A DNA stretch of 64,000 nucleotides from Pleurodeles waltl (Eukaryota > Chordata > Amphibia > Caudata > Salamandridae): contig NC_090437.1 in NCBI RefSeq assembly GCF_031143425.1, forward strand, positions 1,176,052,863-1,176,116,862, read 5' to 3'. Positions 1 through 11,866 of this stretch are shown here, piece after piece. Both the position numbers and the translations under genes were made by a program. A model generated the notes under the pieces. That model was not told the origin of the DNA, made no database searches, and saw only the letters and a program-made list of their open reading frames with translations. Every line of letters starts with the position of its first letter. Position 1 is the first letter of the stretch.

Positions 1-1074
1 ATTGAGCATGATCTGTATCTTGGTACCTCCCAGGTGAGTAAACTTCAAGTGAGAGTTAGCAGGCAAGGGTATTTGGACTAGGGACCACTGTTCTGGTGTT
101 TTGGAGTTATTACAACAGTGCCTTCTGGGAGTTTAATCATGTCATTGTCCATACTACACACACTTGACAAATGGTATCCTCCCAGGTGAATAAACTTCAA
201 TTGAGTGTTCATCGATAGATAGATGTGGCAAGTGAACAATGTTTTTGTGGTTGGAGTAAGAGACACAATGCCTATTGGGCTTAGCCTTCCTGTCACTCTC
301 TCTGCTTCCCACCACCATACAAATGTTATCCACCCAGATGTGTAAACTTCATTTGAGAGTTAAGACACAGGGGTATTTGGGTATGTGACCACTGTGCTGG
401 TGTTTGGAGTTACAGAAATAGTGCCTCCTGTGAGTTGCAGTCAGGTGACTCTCACTACTCCCCAGTACTTAACAAAAGGCCTTCCCCCCGGTGAGTAAAC
501 TTCATTTGGGAGTGAGTTGCCAAACAGGGGTCTTTGGACAAGAGAACTCTGAGCTGGTGTTTGGAGTTACAGAAACAGTGCCTCCTAGCCTAAGCAGTCA
601 GGTCAGTCCCTGTACTACACACACTATACAAGTGTTATCCCCCAGGTGAGTACACTTACATTGAGGGTTGCCAAACAGCGGTCTTTCGATGAATGAACAC
701 TTTTCTGGTGTTTTGAGTTTCTGAGACAGTGCCTGCTGTGAGTTGCTGTCACACCTTTCCAATGTTATCTCCCAGTTGAGTATACTTCATGTGTGAGTTG
801 ACAAACAGGGGCATGGGGGCAAGTGACCACTGGGCTGGTGTTTGGAGTTAGAGAAACTGGATCTGCTGGAAGTTGGAGTCATGTCAGTCCCTGTAATACA
901 CACACTATCCAAATATTATCCCCAGGTGATTACACTTCATGTGTGAGTTACCAGACAGGAGTCTTTGGAGGAGAGGACACTGCACTGGTGTTTTGAGTTA
1001 ATGAAACAGTGCCTCCTGGGAGTTGCAGGCATGTAACTCCATGCACTACACATACTACACAAATATCATCCTCC
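1..1074. repeat. Minisatellite, unit about 152 bp
   Basis: About seven diverged units run head to tail. Each carries a box close to CCCAGGTGAGTAAACTTCA, with units starting near 31, 184, 336, 490, 644, 774 and 924. Spacing is 150-154 bp except one shortened unit of about 130 bp. Other shared blocks are a 'gtgtttggagtta' segment and a 'cacacact' stretch. The array abuts the second Myb exon of Harbinger copy 1 at about 1075, replacing the rest of that exon. The left edge lies outside the window. The short reading frames in it are not credible genes. Confidence 0.85.
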
Positions 1075-1536
1075 CAGGCCCAGCGTTGCACGTCCTCCCA
1101 CTGCTTCCTGCAGTGGGTGCTCCGCCGGTTGTTGACCCCCAGGGTCCGCACCTCCCTGGCGATGGCCTGCCAGAGTCCCCTCTTCTGATGGGCGCTGACC
1201 TGTATGGGACACACAGAGAAGAAAAGCAGATGTCAGGATGTGCCCAGTTGATACAGCTGACATATCGTCCCCTATGAGACAGACACTTCACAGGATCATT
1301 TTACCACCTAACTCACAGTACTTGCCACACAATCTATGCCTGTACAGTTACAAATCGACCACACATGCATACAGGAATCCGCCACCATCACACACATCCA
1401 TGCAAGGCAACCGCCAACTTACCTGCTCCTCTGGTCGCCCATATAACTTGGCATACAGGGGTAGGTCCCCATCCACCACCTTCTCCAGCTCCTCCGTGGT
1501 GAAGGCCGGGGTCCTTTCCCCTGTGACACGTGCCAT
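1075..1536 (-). pseudogene. Harbinger Myb/SANT-like protein B, copy 1 (truncated)
   Basis: Exon 1 (1536-1423, 114 nt) begins with ATG and encodes a helix with FTTEELEKVVDG, ending at a GT donor. Exon 2 begins at 1199 after an AG acceptor and contains GLWQAIAREVRTLGV and STHCRKQWED. The spaced tryptophans and the basic third helix are typical of Myb/SANT or trihelix DNA-binding domains. In Harbinger elements such proteins assist the transposase in nuclear entry and DNA contact. Exon lengths match the copies at 42474 and 59639 exactly. The coding sequence stops matching at about 1075, where the minisatellite begins. The downstream Ser/Pro-rich exon would lie left of the window. Confidence 0.75.
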
Positions 1537-2084
1537 AGAAGTAACCAGAGTCAGGGAACAGCAGCACACTCAGTGGAGTACTTTATTGCACTGGATCAGG
1601 GAGTCAAGTGAAATTGGGGTGACGATATTGCAGACGCTCCACGGCGGTGTGCACTGTCATCGCCGGCGATGATCAGGATAGGCCCAGATTCCCCATTGAC
1701 AACCATGTTAACCAATGAATGGGTGCACGGCGAGGAACACTGCCTTCCGCCATGACAACTACCACCAGCAGAATGGTGTCACTTCCACTCCTTCATATCT
1801 AGAGGGCAGGAGGCTGCCATTTTGCTAGCACCACGTACAGATTTCCTGGTCATGGGCACCATTCAGGGCCTTCAGGTCCCAGCCCTTTCTCGCCTGCCCA
1901 CATGAGTGTCTGTTCCTCACATCACTCCAGAGGTATCACTGCATACATGTCCCAAAAGTTGTACATCATACATTGCTTGTGTGTGTCACCAAAGTATTGT
2001 ACAGCAGTTATTCATACACAACATGTTTTGCATGTGTATGTGTATCCCTCATATGTGTTCTTTCCTCCCAATTAGTACAGACCA
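1537..2084. promoter_or_regulatory. Divergent promoter region of Harbinger copy 1
   Basis: This spacer separates Myb gene B (minus) from the transposase (plus). It holds a CCAAT box at 1712-1716 followed by 'attgac' nearby, the decayed counterpart of the paired inverted CCAAT boxes in the same place in copies 2 and 3. An AG acceptor ('cccaattag') lies just before the transposase ATG at 2085, so part of the spacer may be an intron. Promoter function is inferred from position and conservation only. Confidence 0.4.
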
Positions 2085-3202
2085 ATGTGGCGAGGGAGTG
2101 CACCATCTGTGTACAAACCTCTTGTTGATTTGGAAACCATGGTGGAACGTCACATCATTGTCACCTACAGACTCAATTGTACAACGATCAATGACCTATG
2201 TGCTTTACTGGATCCTGTAGTGAGACCAGCTAATCGGAATCAGCATGCCATCCCTACTGAAGTGCTTGTGCCTTCTGTACTCCATGTATTCGCTACGGGC
2301 TCATTTCAGGTGACACTGGGCATGGATGCAGGGTTCTCACAGCCAATGTTTAGCCTTGTCCTATCCAAATTCCTGGATGCATTTGTACAACACCTGCAGA
2401 TATATGATAGTTTCCCCAAAGGGCTGAGCTCCCTGCCATCAAGTCTGAATTCTAAACCTTTGCTAACATTCCCCAGGTGATAAGGTCATCGATGGCACCC
2501 ACATAGCTCTCATCCCCCCAAGAGTGAATGAACAGGTGTACAGGAACAGGAACAACTTTCACTCAATAAATATACAATTGGTGTGTGCTGCTGACCAGTA
2601 CATTTGACATGTAAATGCCATGTTTCCAGGATCAGTTCATGATTTCTTTGTCCTGAGGAACAGCAGTGTGCCACACATGATGGAACAACTACAAAGGGAC
2701 AAAGGTTGGCTCATAGGTAAGTGTGTATGACACTGGATCAGTACATAGCTGACAGCCTGGCTGTCTGCAAGTAATGGGAGTTTGTTACAGTCCTGTTTCA
2801 ACCACTTTTGCAGGTGATTCTGGCTACCCCAACTTGCAATGGCTCCTGACACCTGTGAGAATTCACAGGACAGATGCAGAGAAGAATTATAATGAGACCC
2901 ATGGACATACTAGGAGGGTGATTGAGCACATGATAGGTCTCCTGAAGGCTAGATTTCATTGCCTCCATCTCTCTTGGGGATCCCTGTGCTATGGCCCTGA
3001 CAAGGTGTGTAGAATAGTGGTAGCCCGCTGCATGCTGCACAAAGTGGCTGTGAGGAGAGCTATCCCCCTACTAGAGGAGGAGGGTTCTGTACATCAAGAC
3101 CTGCTACCTCTGAGAGGGGGTGAGAGTGATGGTGAGGTTGAAGAGGTGGAAGATGTCCACTCCAGGAACCAGCTGATCCAACTATATTTCCAGTGTATAT
3201 GA
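2085..3202 (+). pseudogene. HARBI1-like DDE transposase, copy 1 (broken)
   Basis: This is a PIF/Harbinger transposase, which cuts and pastes the element. Exon 1 runs from ATG at 2085 to a donor at 2716; exon 2 starts at 2814 after a 'tttgcag' acceptor and ends with TGA at 3202. The split codon restores a glycine in the conserved GDSGYPNL segment. The three catalytic residues are visible: Asp in VIDGTHIALIPP (about 2486), Asp in PGSVHDFF (about 2640) and Glu in HTRRVIEHM (about 2925). Damage includes loss of frame near 2410-2480 and an in-frame TGA at 2605-2607. The C-terminus is acidic, as in copies 2 and 3. It is divergent from Myb gene B. Confidence 0.85.
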
Positions 3203-3474
3203 GGTACTGTTCACTGAATGATGTTGTTTGCACTGCATAATGTTTGACTGACTCATTTGTTTGAGGATGTGCTGTCTGTAGTCATTGACACTGTTACCTG
3301 AGGAATAAGTTTGCATGTGTCATGAAAACAAACATGGTGAACATTTTGGTTTTCTCCAGACGATGTTGTGCATGGGGTACCATTCCTGCAGTAAAGGTAT
3401 GAATATGGAATTGATGGCAAATGCATTCACACTTACAAGTGAATATTCATAATGACAGGGGACAAACGAATTGG
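3203..3474. other. Harbinger copy 1 flank between transposase stop and LINE
   Basis: No gene is visible. This is 3' sequence of the transposase transcript unit up to the LINE insertion. The LINE 5' boundary is set at about 3475, where the first shared monomer box (CACCTCATCCCTGGTGTCTA) is about to begin. No clear target-site duplication was found. Confidence 0.5.
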
Positions 3475-5250
3475 TGTATCCTTCTGCACCTCATCCCTGG
3501 TGTCTAGTGGGCTTCTGGTAAGCGTCACTAGACCCGTGTGCACTGTGCCGCTTTCGCCATATCTGTGAGTGTTTTTATTTTTTCTGCGCCTTGCCTCCTT
3601 GCGCTCTTGTCCCCATTTGTTCCCCTTTCTGATTGCTGTACTCCGCTTGTGCATTGTGCCGTTTACCGTATTTTGTTAAGTGCCTTTTGTTTTCAGCATC
3701 TGCCTCCTTGTGCTCTTGCCCCCATTTGTGCCTTTTTCTGACTGCTGTATTCCGCTTGTGTTGTGCCGTTTACCGCATCTGTGACTGTATTCCTTAATTT
3801 GTGATTGCCTTGTGCTTTTTTTCACTTTTGTGCCTTTTTCCGCTTGTTTTCGCCCCTTGGGCGCTCCCCCTTGCCGTTTCTCCCTGCCGCTGCCTCCCTG
3901 CGGCCCGCCCCCCTCGCGCCCCCATTCGCCGCTCCCTCCCGCCTCCCAACTGCTCCTCCCTCCCCCCTCCCTTCTTAATGGCTGGCGCTGCGCGTCGAGG
4001 GTGAGCGACCTCTGACCTGTTTTTGGTCAAGAGCTCGCCCCCCACGTCCGCAGCACCACCTTGCTGCCTCGTGTCCCTGATCCCCGCCCACGCTGCTGCT
4101 AGCGTGTTCGAGGCCCTCCTCCACCCGCAGGCATCCTCCTGCACCTCATCCCTGGTGTCTAGTGGGCTTCTGGTAAGCGTCGCTAGACCCGTGTGCACTG
4201 TGCCACTTTCGCCGTATCTGTGAGTGTTTTTATTTTTTCTGCGCCTTGCCTCCTTGCGCTCTTGCCCCCATTTGTGCCCCTTTCTGATTGCTGTACTCCG
4301 CTTTTGCATTGTGCCGTTTACCGTATTTTGTTAAGTGCCTTTTGTTTTCAGCGCCTGCCTTCTTGCGCTCTTGCCCCCATTTGTGCCTTTTTCTGACTGC
4401 TGTATTCCGCTTGTGTTGTGCCGTTTACCGCATCTGTGACTGTATTCCATAATTTGTGATTGCCTTGTGCTTTTTTTCACTTTAGTGCCTTTTTTCGCTT
4501 GTTTTCGCCCCTTGGGCGCTCCCCCTTGCCGTTTCTCCCTGCCGCTGCCTCCCTGCGGCCCCGCCCCCCTCGCGCCCCCATTCGCCGCTCCCTCCCGCCT
4601 CCCAGCTGCTCCTCCCTCCCCCCTCCCTTCTTAATGGCTGGCGCTGCGCGTCGAGGGTGAGCGACCTCTGACCTGTTTTTGGTAAAGAGCTCGCCCCCCA
4701 CGTCCGCAGCACCACCTTGCTGTCTCGTGTCCCTGATCCCTGCCCACGCTGCTGCTAGTGTGTTCGAGGCCCTCCTCCACCCGCAGGCATCCTCCTGCGC
4801 CTCATCCCTGGTGTCTAGTGGGCTTCTGGTAAGCGTCGCTAGACCCGTGTGCACTGTGCCGCTTTCGCCGTATCTGTGAATGATGTGTGCCCCTTTCTGA
4901 TTGCTGTACTCCGCTTGTGCATTGTGCCGTTTACCGTATTTTGTTAAGTGCCTTTTGTTTTCAGCGCCTGCCTCCTTGCGCTCTTGCCCCCATTTGTGCC
5001 TTTTTATGACCGCTGTATTCCGCTTGTGTTGTGCCGTTTACCGCATCTGTGACTGTATTCCGTAATTTGTGATTGCCTTGTGCTTATTTTCACTTTTGTG
5101 CCTTTTTCCGCTTGTTTTCGCCCCTTGGGCGCTCCCCCTTGCCATTTCTCCCTGCCGCTGCCTCCCTGCGGCCCCGCCCCTCTCGCGCCCCCATTCGCCG
5201 CTCCCTCCTGCCTCCCACCTCCCAGCTGCTCCTCCCTCCCCCCTCCCTTC
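3475..5250 (+). repeat. LINE 5' tandem monomers, about 657 bp each
   Basis: The box CACCTCATCCCTGGTGTCTA recurs at about 3487, 4142 and 4800, giving spacings of about 655 and 659 bp. The first monomer is truncated at its start and the last lacks part of its middle. Each has a GC-rich half ending in 'cttcttaatggctggcgctgcg' (read in two pieces), which is where the coding region begins after the last copy. Tandem 5' monomers act as promoters in some LINEs such as mouse L1; a promoter role here is inferred. Arg/Gly-rich frames on the minus strand are shadows of the GC bias. Confidence 0.8.
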
Positions 5251-5253
5251 TTA

Positions 5254-8200
5254 ATGGCTGGCGCTGCGCGTCCGTGCCGCTGGGGCGCCGGAGGCGCGCC
5301 AGAGGCAAGCCCGTCTGCACCCGTCCGCACCTGGACCGCGCCCAGCGCCACCCCCCCTGGTCCGCACGCCCCCGCACCACCAGACTACGCTACTCAGCCA
5401 GTGAACTCCGCGCCCTCAACCCCGGCTCCTCCACAGCCTGCTTCCAGGCCACTCCGAAACACACCAAAGGCCCCTTCTCCTGCCGCGCCTGCAACTTCAC
5501 CTGCAACAGAACAAGGAACCCTGCAACAACCAACACCAACCACCTCCACTGCATTCTCCTCAACACACGCTCTGCACGAAAGCACGCCATCGAGCTCTGG
5601 GACCTGCTCGACACCACCGCCCCAGACGTAGCCTTCCTGACCGAAACCTGGTGGAACGACTCCTCGGCCCCTGACATCGCCATCGCCATCCCTGACGGCT
5701 ACAAGATCACCAGAAGAGACCGCACCAACGGAATCGGAATAGCCATCGTCCACAAATCCACCCTCAAGATCCACACCCACACGGACAACACCCTCAAGAC
5801 AGCTGAACACCTTCACTTCCGGATCCACACGGACCCCAACACCACCCTCAGAGGTACACTCATCTACCGACCACCAGGACCAAGAGCCCCCTTCAGTGAC
5901 ACCATCGCCGACCTTGGGAGCCCCGACGCCCTCGCCTCCACGGACTACATCCTCCTTGGAGACCTCAACTTCCACCTGGAGAACAACAACGATGCCAACA
6001 CCGCATCACTGACCCTCAACCTCTCCAACCTCGGACTCAGACAACTGGTCAACACACCCACCCACATCGCGGCCACACGCTCAATCCGGTCTTCTCCGCA
6101 AGCAACCACGTCACCTTCAGCCACACCTCAGAACTCCACTGGACCGACCACCACTGCGTCCACTTCACATTCAAGAAACACACCGAGCACCACCGCACCC
6201 CACTACCTCCTTACCGCCGCTGGAGCAAAGTCTCCGAAGACCAACTAACCAGCACCCTCGCCCAGAATCCGCCTACCGACCCTACCGACCCGGACACCGC
6301 CACCGTCAACCTCCATCAGTGGATCCTCAACTGCGCAAACACCCTCGCACCACTCAAGAGGCCCACCGTCGACCAAGAAAAGGAAAAAGCAGCCTGGTTC
6401 ACAGACGAACTCATCACCTCCAAACGCACCTGCCAGAAACTTAAGAAGAAATGGCTTCTCGAACGCACACCCGACAGCCTGGCAACCCACAAGGAAGCCA
6501 CCCGCAAGCACCACCATCTAATCCGACTCGCCAAACGATCCCACTTCACAGAACGCCTAAACAACAACGCACACGACAGCAAGTATCTCTTCTGCATCGT
6601 GAAGGAGCTCTCCAACCCCAGCGCCAACGTCAACGACGTCCCACCATCGCAGAAACTCTGCGACGCACTCTCCACCTTCTTCTATCAGAAGATCGCCGTC
6701 ATCCACGACAGCCTCAACACCACACCGCCGCCAGACGCCACCCCGACAACTCCGCCTACGCCAACCGCCTCACCACCTGGACCCACGTAAACGACGCCGA
6801 AACTCGCAAGATCATGAACTCCATCCACTCAGGATCCCCGTCAGACCCTTGCCCACACCACGTCTACAACAAAGCCGACTCCACCATCGCCCCCCAACTT
6901 CGAAAGATCATCAACCTATCCTTCGAAACCGCGACTTTCCCGGACAGCTGGAAGCACGCCGATATCCAAGCCCTCCTCAAGAAACCCAAGGCCGACCCCA
7001 ACGACCTCAAAAACTTCCACCCGATCTCCCTCCTCCCCTTCCCAGCGAAGGTCATCGGTAGATCGTCAAAACCCAGCTCACCCACTACCTCGAGGAACAC
7101 TCCATCCTGGACCCCTCCCAATCCGGCTTCAGATGCAACCACAGCACCGAGACGGTGCTCCTCGCCGCCACAGATGACATCAGACAGCAAATGGACAACG
7201 GCGAAACTTCAGCCCTCATCCTCCTGGACCTTTCCGCTGCCTTCGACACAGTCTGCCACCGCACCCTACTAACACACCTCCACGAAGCCGGAATACAAGA
7301 CAAAGCCCTCAACTGGATCTCCTCATTCCTCTCCGGCAGAACCCAGAGAGTCCGACTCTCACCCTTCCGCTCCGAAGCCACTAACCTCATCTGCGGTGTC
7401 CCCCAAGGCTCCTCGCTTAGCCCGACGCTGTTCAACGTCTACATGGCCCCCCTCGCACAACTGGCCCGTCAGCACAATCTCAGCATTCTCTCCTACGCCG
7501 ACGACACCCAGCTCATCCTCTCCCTCACTAAAGACCCACACACCGCCAAAGCCAACCTCCATGAGGGATTGAAATCCATCGCCGAGTGGATGAGAATCAA
7601 CCGCCTGAAATTGAATTCCGACAAGACGGAGGTCCTCATCCTCAGACGCACCCCCTCGGCCTGGGACGACTCCTGGTGGCCCACCGCGCTAGGAGCCCCC
7701 CCCCAACACCAGCCAACCACGCACGCAACCTCGGCTTCATCCTCGACTCCGCCCTCACCATGTCCAAACAGGTCAACGCAGTTTCATCCTCCTGCTACAA
7801 CACCCTCCGCATGCTCCGTAGAATCTACAAATGGATCCTGACGGAAACCAGAAAAACGGTAACCCAGGCCCTCGTCAGTAGCAGACTTGACTACGGCAAA
7901 GCACTCTACACAGGCATCCCAGCAAAAGACATCCAACAACTGCAACGCATCCAGAACGCCTCCGCCCGCTTGGTCCTCGACGTACCCCGCCGATGCCACA
8001 TCTCCCACCACCTGAAGGACCTCCACTGGCTCCCCGTGGACAAGAGGATCACCTTTAAGCTCCTCACCCACGCGCACAAGGCACTCCACAACGCCGGACC
8101 CGCCTACCTGAACAACAGACTCAACTTCTACGTCCCCTCCCGCCAACTCCGCTCTGCCAACCTCTCCCTCGCCATCGTTCCCCGCTTCCAACGCAAGACT

Positions 8201-8326
8201 TCCGGCGGCAGATCATTCTCCTACCTCTTTGCCAAAACCTGGAACTCCATCCCGACCACCCTGCGCCAGACTCAGGACCTTCTCACCTTCAGGAGACTCC
8301 TCAAGACCTGGCTCTTCGACCAATAG
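5254..8326 (+). pseudogene. L2-like LINE ORF2: endonuclease plus reverse transcriptase
   Basis: The encoded enzyme would nick target DNA and reverse transcribe the LINE RNA. Endonuclease motifs are LNTRSARKH, LTETWW (5637-5654), GDLNFHLEN (about 5958) and SELHWTDHHC. RT motifs are LLDLSAAFDTV, GVPQGSSLSPTLFN and YADDTQL (YADD at 7494-7505). A conserved tail with LQRIQNASARLVLD and LHWLPVDKRITFKLL ends at TAG 8324-8326. Frame changes are visible near 6070, 6740, 7055 and 7700, and a TAA sits at 6788 in one frame. The start is uncertain: the endonuclease frame is open from 5073, while the ATG at 5254 opens a different frame. The element is dead. Confidence 0.85.
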
Positions 8327-8390
8327 CAGCCCCCCCCCCCCTCAGCGCCTTGAAACCCTAACGGGTACGTAGCACGCTTTATAAGTATCG

Positions 8391-8409
8391 TGATTGATTG
8401 ATTGATTGA
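8391..8409 (+). repeat. LINE 3' tail of TGAT repeats
   Basis: Five tandem TGAT-type units end the LINE. Harbinger copy 1 sequence resumes at 8410. This is the expected 3' tail type for an L2-like LINE, in place of poly(A). Confidence 0.75.
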
Positions 8410-8421
8410 GTGTAAATGTGT

Positions 8422-8427
8422 TTTATT
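8422..8427 (-). terminator. Poly(A) signal of Myb gene A, copy 1
   Basis: AATAAA on the minus strand, about 200 bp downstream of the Myb gene A stop at 8623. Copies 2 and 3 have AATAAA about 300 and 190 bp after their stops (40593 and 57811), so the position is roughly conserved. Confidence 0.5.
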
Positions 8428-8622
8428 TGGTGTCACAATTGCATTGGTGTGCTGTACAGTGATAGGGAGTGGGCTCATGGTGGGTGTCCATACTAGGTAC
8501 ATGGGCTCAGCGATTGTTGGCAGTGGGTATTGGTCCACATGTCCCTTGTAAGTTGTAAAGCTGCTATTGATGGGTGAGGATGGTAGCACAGTGGCACCCT
8601 TGGGAGACAGTTGAAGTCAAAG

Positions 8623-10193
8623 TCACTTCTCAGAGGGGGCATTGGTCTTGGCAGGTGTTCCAGTGCCATATCTGGGTCTGAGGGCCCATTTGAGTCTGGT
8701 GCTGGGCTGCACGAGTAGGGGTGCTGGTGTCTTGTGTGTCCTCTGCCAGTGCCATCAGTCCAGTGCTGCTGCTGAAGTAGAGGGCAGGTGTGTGTCCTGG
8801 CCAGTGTTAGGGGCTTCAGGTTTGTGGGGGTCTCAGGGTGGGTTGGATAGTGGTGCTGCAGCACCCCTGCAATAGTGGCCATGGTGGCATTGAGTTGTTT
8901 TCACTGCTCCATGGTCTCTTGATGTTGGGCTATCTGCAGCCTTTGACTCTGCTCTAGGATGGCCAGGATCTGGCCCATCTTGTATTGTGTATGGTGGTAT
9001 GCTCCCAGGACCTCAGAGATCACATCCTGGGCTGCAGCAGCATCCATCCTTTGGCCTCCCCCCAGGCCACTGATGCCCTCCCACTGGGCCTAGCCTGTGT
9101 CCCATGCACAGGTCTGGCAGTCCCACTTGCACTGGGGCCAACATCAGCCTGCCTGTTAGTTGGTGGTGACTCTGGCCTCTGTACTTGTGGTCCGCCAGTC
9201 TGTGGCCTGGAGACACTGGTGTGGGGTCGTTTGGCCAGAGCTGATGTTTGTGGCTGGGTGGTAGGGGTGTCAGTGGTATCCTGGGTAGGGCTACTGGAGG
9301 GTGACAGGCCAGGACTGTGTGACGGGCCAGGGTAATCCTCACTGTCCAATTATCCCTCTCCAGTGTCCTGAGTGGGGCCTCTGCCTCCATGTGGGGTGCT
9401 GGCACTCCTTGGCCTTTCCGTCAGGGTGGCATGGGTGGTGGTGCCTGTGGGGGGGGGGGAATGGACATGTATGTTACATGTACTAATTCGAATAAAGATG
9501 CACAACTCTGCCCCATTTTGTGCTGTTTTTTTCCCCTGTCGGCTATGCAGGGACCTAATGTGTGGTTGTCCTTACATTTTGCATGGGATGTGGAGGTGCA
9601 TTGTAGGGGCAGTAGTGCTATTGTGATTCCTTGCAGGGGTATGTGGCTGTCCACGGGGGAGGGATGTGGGCCTGTTAGTGGGTTTGTGGGCATGCAGGGT
9701 TAATGGATTTAGTGATTGTGGCCTGGGTGAGATAGTGGTCCTGGTGGTAGTTGGAGGGGTGGGGTGGTACATGCATTACAGGTGTGGTGGATATGAAGTA
9801 ATTGTAGATGACTTACCCGAGACCAGTGTTCCAGTGAGTTCAGTGAGGCTCTCAGGGTGCAGGATAGCCAGTACCTTCGCCTCCCAGTCTGTGTAGTCGG
9901 GTTGTAGGTGGGGGTCATCCCCCAGTCTTCTGGTCTGCAATGTTGTGCCTGGATGCCATAGACCTCACCTTCCCCCGCAATTCATTACATCTCTTACAGG
10001 TGTCATCCCTTGTGTGTGGATGGTTTCCCACTGCGTTGACCTTGTTTACTATAGTCTGCCATAACTCCATCTTCCTGGCAATGAGTGTGCGCTCGACCTG
10101 TGTCCCTAAGATTTGTGGCTTGACCTTCAATATTTCATCCACCATTGTTCTTTGCTCCATTTCTGTGAAGTGGGGGTGCTTAGGGGGTGCCAT
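8623..10193 (-). pseudogene. Harbinger Myb/SANT-like protein A, copy 1
   Basis: Exon 1 (10193-9817) starts with ATG and MAPPKHPHFTEMEQ, then has a Myb/SANT-like domain of the Myb_DNA-bind_5 type with ARKMELW, VNAVG and RTRDD-like positions. It ends at a GTAAGT donor. Exon 2 (9444-8623) encodes a Ser/Pro/Gln-rich linker and a predicted helical C-terminus (DVISEVLGAYHH, LQIAQHQETM, TMATIAGVLQ), ending AKTNAPSEK then TGA. A one-base frameshift lies just before the exon 1 donor (about 9920), and a TGA interrupts the helical region near 8900. The N-terminus is the most intact of the three copies: copies 2 and 3 are frameshifted there. Confidence 0.75.
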
Positions 10194-11859
10194 GGTGTGT
10201 GATGTGGGTGGTTTGTTGTAGGATTATTGGTGAGGGAGCTGTTATGTGGTTGGGTGTGTGACTTGTATGATGTTGCGTTCAGTGTCTGCGTGTTGTGTTG
10301 TCAATCTCAGTTGTCCTATTGGTGATGCAAAGGATTGTGGGGTCTGTATGTGAGTGTTTTATAGTGTTATGGATGTGTGTCAGGTGTGTGGGTTTCAAAC
10401 TTGCCAATGTGTGCATTTTTTGCTGTTGGATCCAATTCTTGGCGGTGGCGGTCCGTACTGCCAATGGTCGTTTGACATCCACTAACCGCCGTTGTGATTT
10501 GTGCATCATTATTTGGAGGGCGGAGGATTTGTCTGCTTGACAGTGGCAGGGTGGGGTGTGCAGCCTTTCCGCCATCAAGGGCCCTGGCGGTGGCTGGAGG
10601 TTGCAGAATTTTTGGAGGTTTCTGGTTTTGGCATCATTATATGGTGGTGTGCTGTTCACCGCCAATGGCGGTCTTCTGTTCACCGTTGCCACGGCGGTCG
10701 GCGGTGCTTCCCCCCATGTTCATAATGACTACCTTAGTCCGGTAATACATACCACAGTGCAACATTCATATTGCAATTGTTCAGGAAACGCATATACTGG
10801 GCGGGTGAAGATGTCTGGTTACAAAAGCGATGGCCCGGTGTTGGACCCGGCTTTTTGACAGGGTCATCCCCAAACTTTTTGCCTCCTTCCTTCTATTTTT
10901 TCTGACCTGTTGTGGTTGGCTTTTGACCTCTGGGCACTTTACCACTGCTAACCAGTGCTAAAGTGCATATGCTCTCTGTGTAAATTGTACTATTGATTGG
11001 TTTATCCATGAGTGGCTATTTAATTTACTTATAAGTCCCTAGTAGAGTGCACTATATGTGCCTAGGGCTTGTAGATTAAATGCTACTAGTGGGCCTGCAG
11101 CACTGGTTGTGCCACCCACTTCAGTAGCCCCTTAACCTTGTCTCAGGCCTGCCATTGCAAGGCCTGTGTGTGCAGTTGCACTGCCACTCCGACTTGGCAT
11201 TTAAAAGTACTTGCCAAGCCTAGAAATCCCTTTTTTTCTACATATAAGTCACCCCTAATGTGTGCCCTAGGTAACCCCTAGAGCAGGGTGCTGTGTGGAT
11301 AAAAGGCAGGACATGTACCTGTGTAGTAACATGCCCTGGTAGTGTAAAACTCCCAAATTCGTTTTTACACTACTGTGAGGCCTGCTCCCTTCATAGGCTA
11401 ACATTGGGGCTGCCCTCATACACTGTTGAAGTGGCAGCTGCTGATCTGAAAGGAGCAGGAAGGTCATATTTAGTATGGCCAGAATGGTAATATAAAATCC
11501 TGCTGACTGGTGAAGTCGGATTTAATATTACTATTCTAGAAATGCCACTTTTAGAAAGTGAGCATTTCTTTGCACTTAAATCTTTCTGTGCCCTTCAATC
11601 CACGTCTGGGTAGGTTTAGTTGACAGCTCCATGTGCATTCACTCAGACACACCCCAAACACAGGGTACTCAGCCACACTTGCATACATCTGCATTTTGAA
11701 TGGGTCTTCCTGGGCTGGGAGGGTGGAGGGCCTGCCCTCACACAAAGGACTGCCACACCCCCTACTGGGACTCTGGCAGACAGGATTGAACTGAAAGGGG
11801 GCCTGGTGCATTTCTTAGACACTCTTTGAAGTCACCCCCACTTCAAAGGCACAACTTAG

Positions 11860-11866
11860 TATAAAA
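11860..11866 (+). promoter_or_regulatory. TATA box of solo LTR
   Basis: TATAAAA in an otherwise moderate-GC context, about 1 kb into the LTR, followed by a likely RNA start region. It is the best candidate for the U3/R boundary of this LTR family. Confidence 0.45.

Larger units (their letters stand above)
3475..8409 (+). mobile_element. L2-like LINE with tandem 5' monomers
   Basis: A non-LTR retrotransposon inserted between the transposase and Myb gene A of Harbinger copy 1. From 5' to 3' it has C/T-rich tandem monomers, a frame with apurinic endonuclease, reverse transcriptase and a conserved C-terminal region, then a short tail of TGAT repeats. Short tandem tails rather than poly(A) are typical of L2/CR1-type elements in the Jockey group. 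The reading frame is broken at several points. A second fragment of the same family lies at 49030-49748. Confidence 0.85.
1..10733 (-). mobile_element. PIF/Harbinger transposon, copy 1 (partial)
   Basis: A class II DNA transposon read mainly on the minus strand. In element order it holds Myb gene A (10193-8623, minus), a HARBI1-like transposase (2085-3202, plus) and Myb gene B (1536-1075, minus). This is the same order and relative orientation as the copies at 36339 and 52420. The right end near 10733 reads (minus strand) GGTAGTCATTATGAAC, a decayed version of the GGCCCTCATTATGAC end of copy 2, and is followed by TTA, a possible Harbinger-type 3-bp target site. The left end is outside the window. 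An L2-like LINE (3475-8409) and a minisatellite (1-1074) interrupt it. It is old and cannot be autonomous. Confidence 0.8.

Noticed and set aside
3794..5380. Several Arg/Gly/Ala-rich frames on the minus strand
   Set aside because: They are antisense to the GC-rich LINE 5' monomers and recur with each monomer; base composition explains them.
5394..5975. 193-residue minus-strand frame, Val/Gly-rich
   Set aside because: It is the shadow of the endonuclease frame on the plus strand, which has clear motifs.
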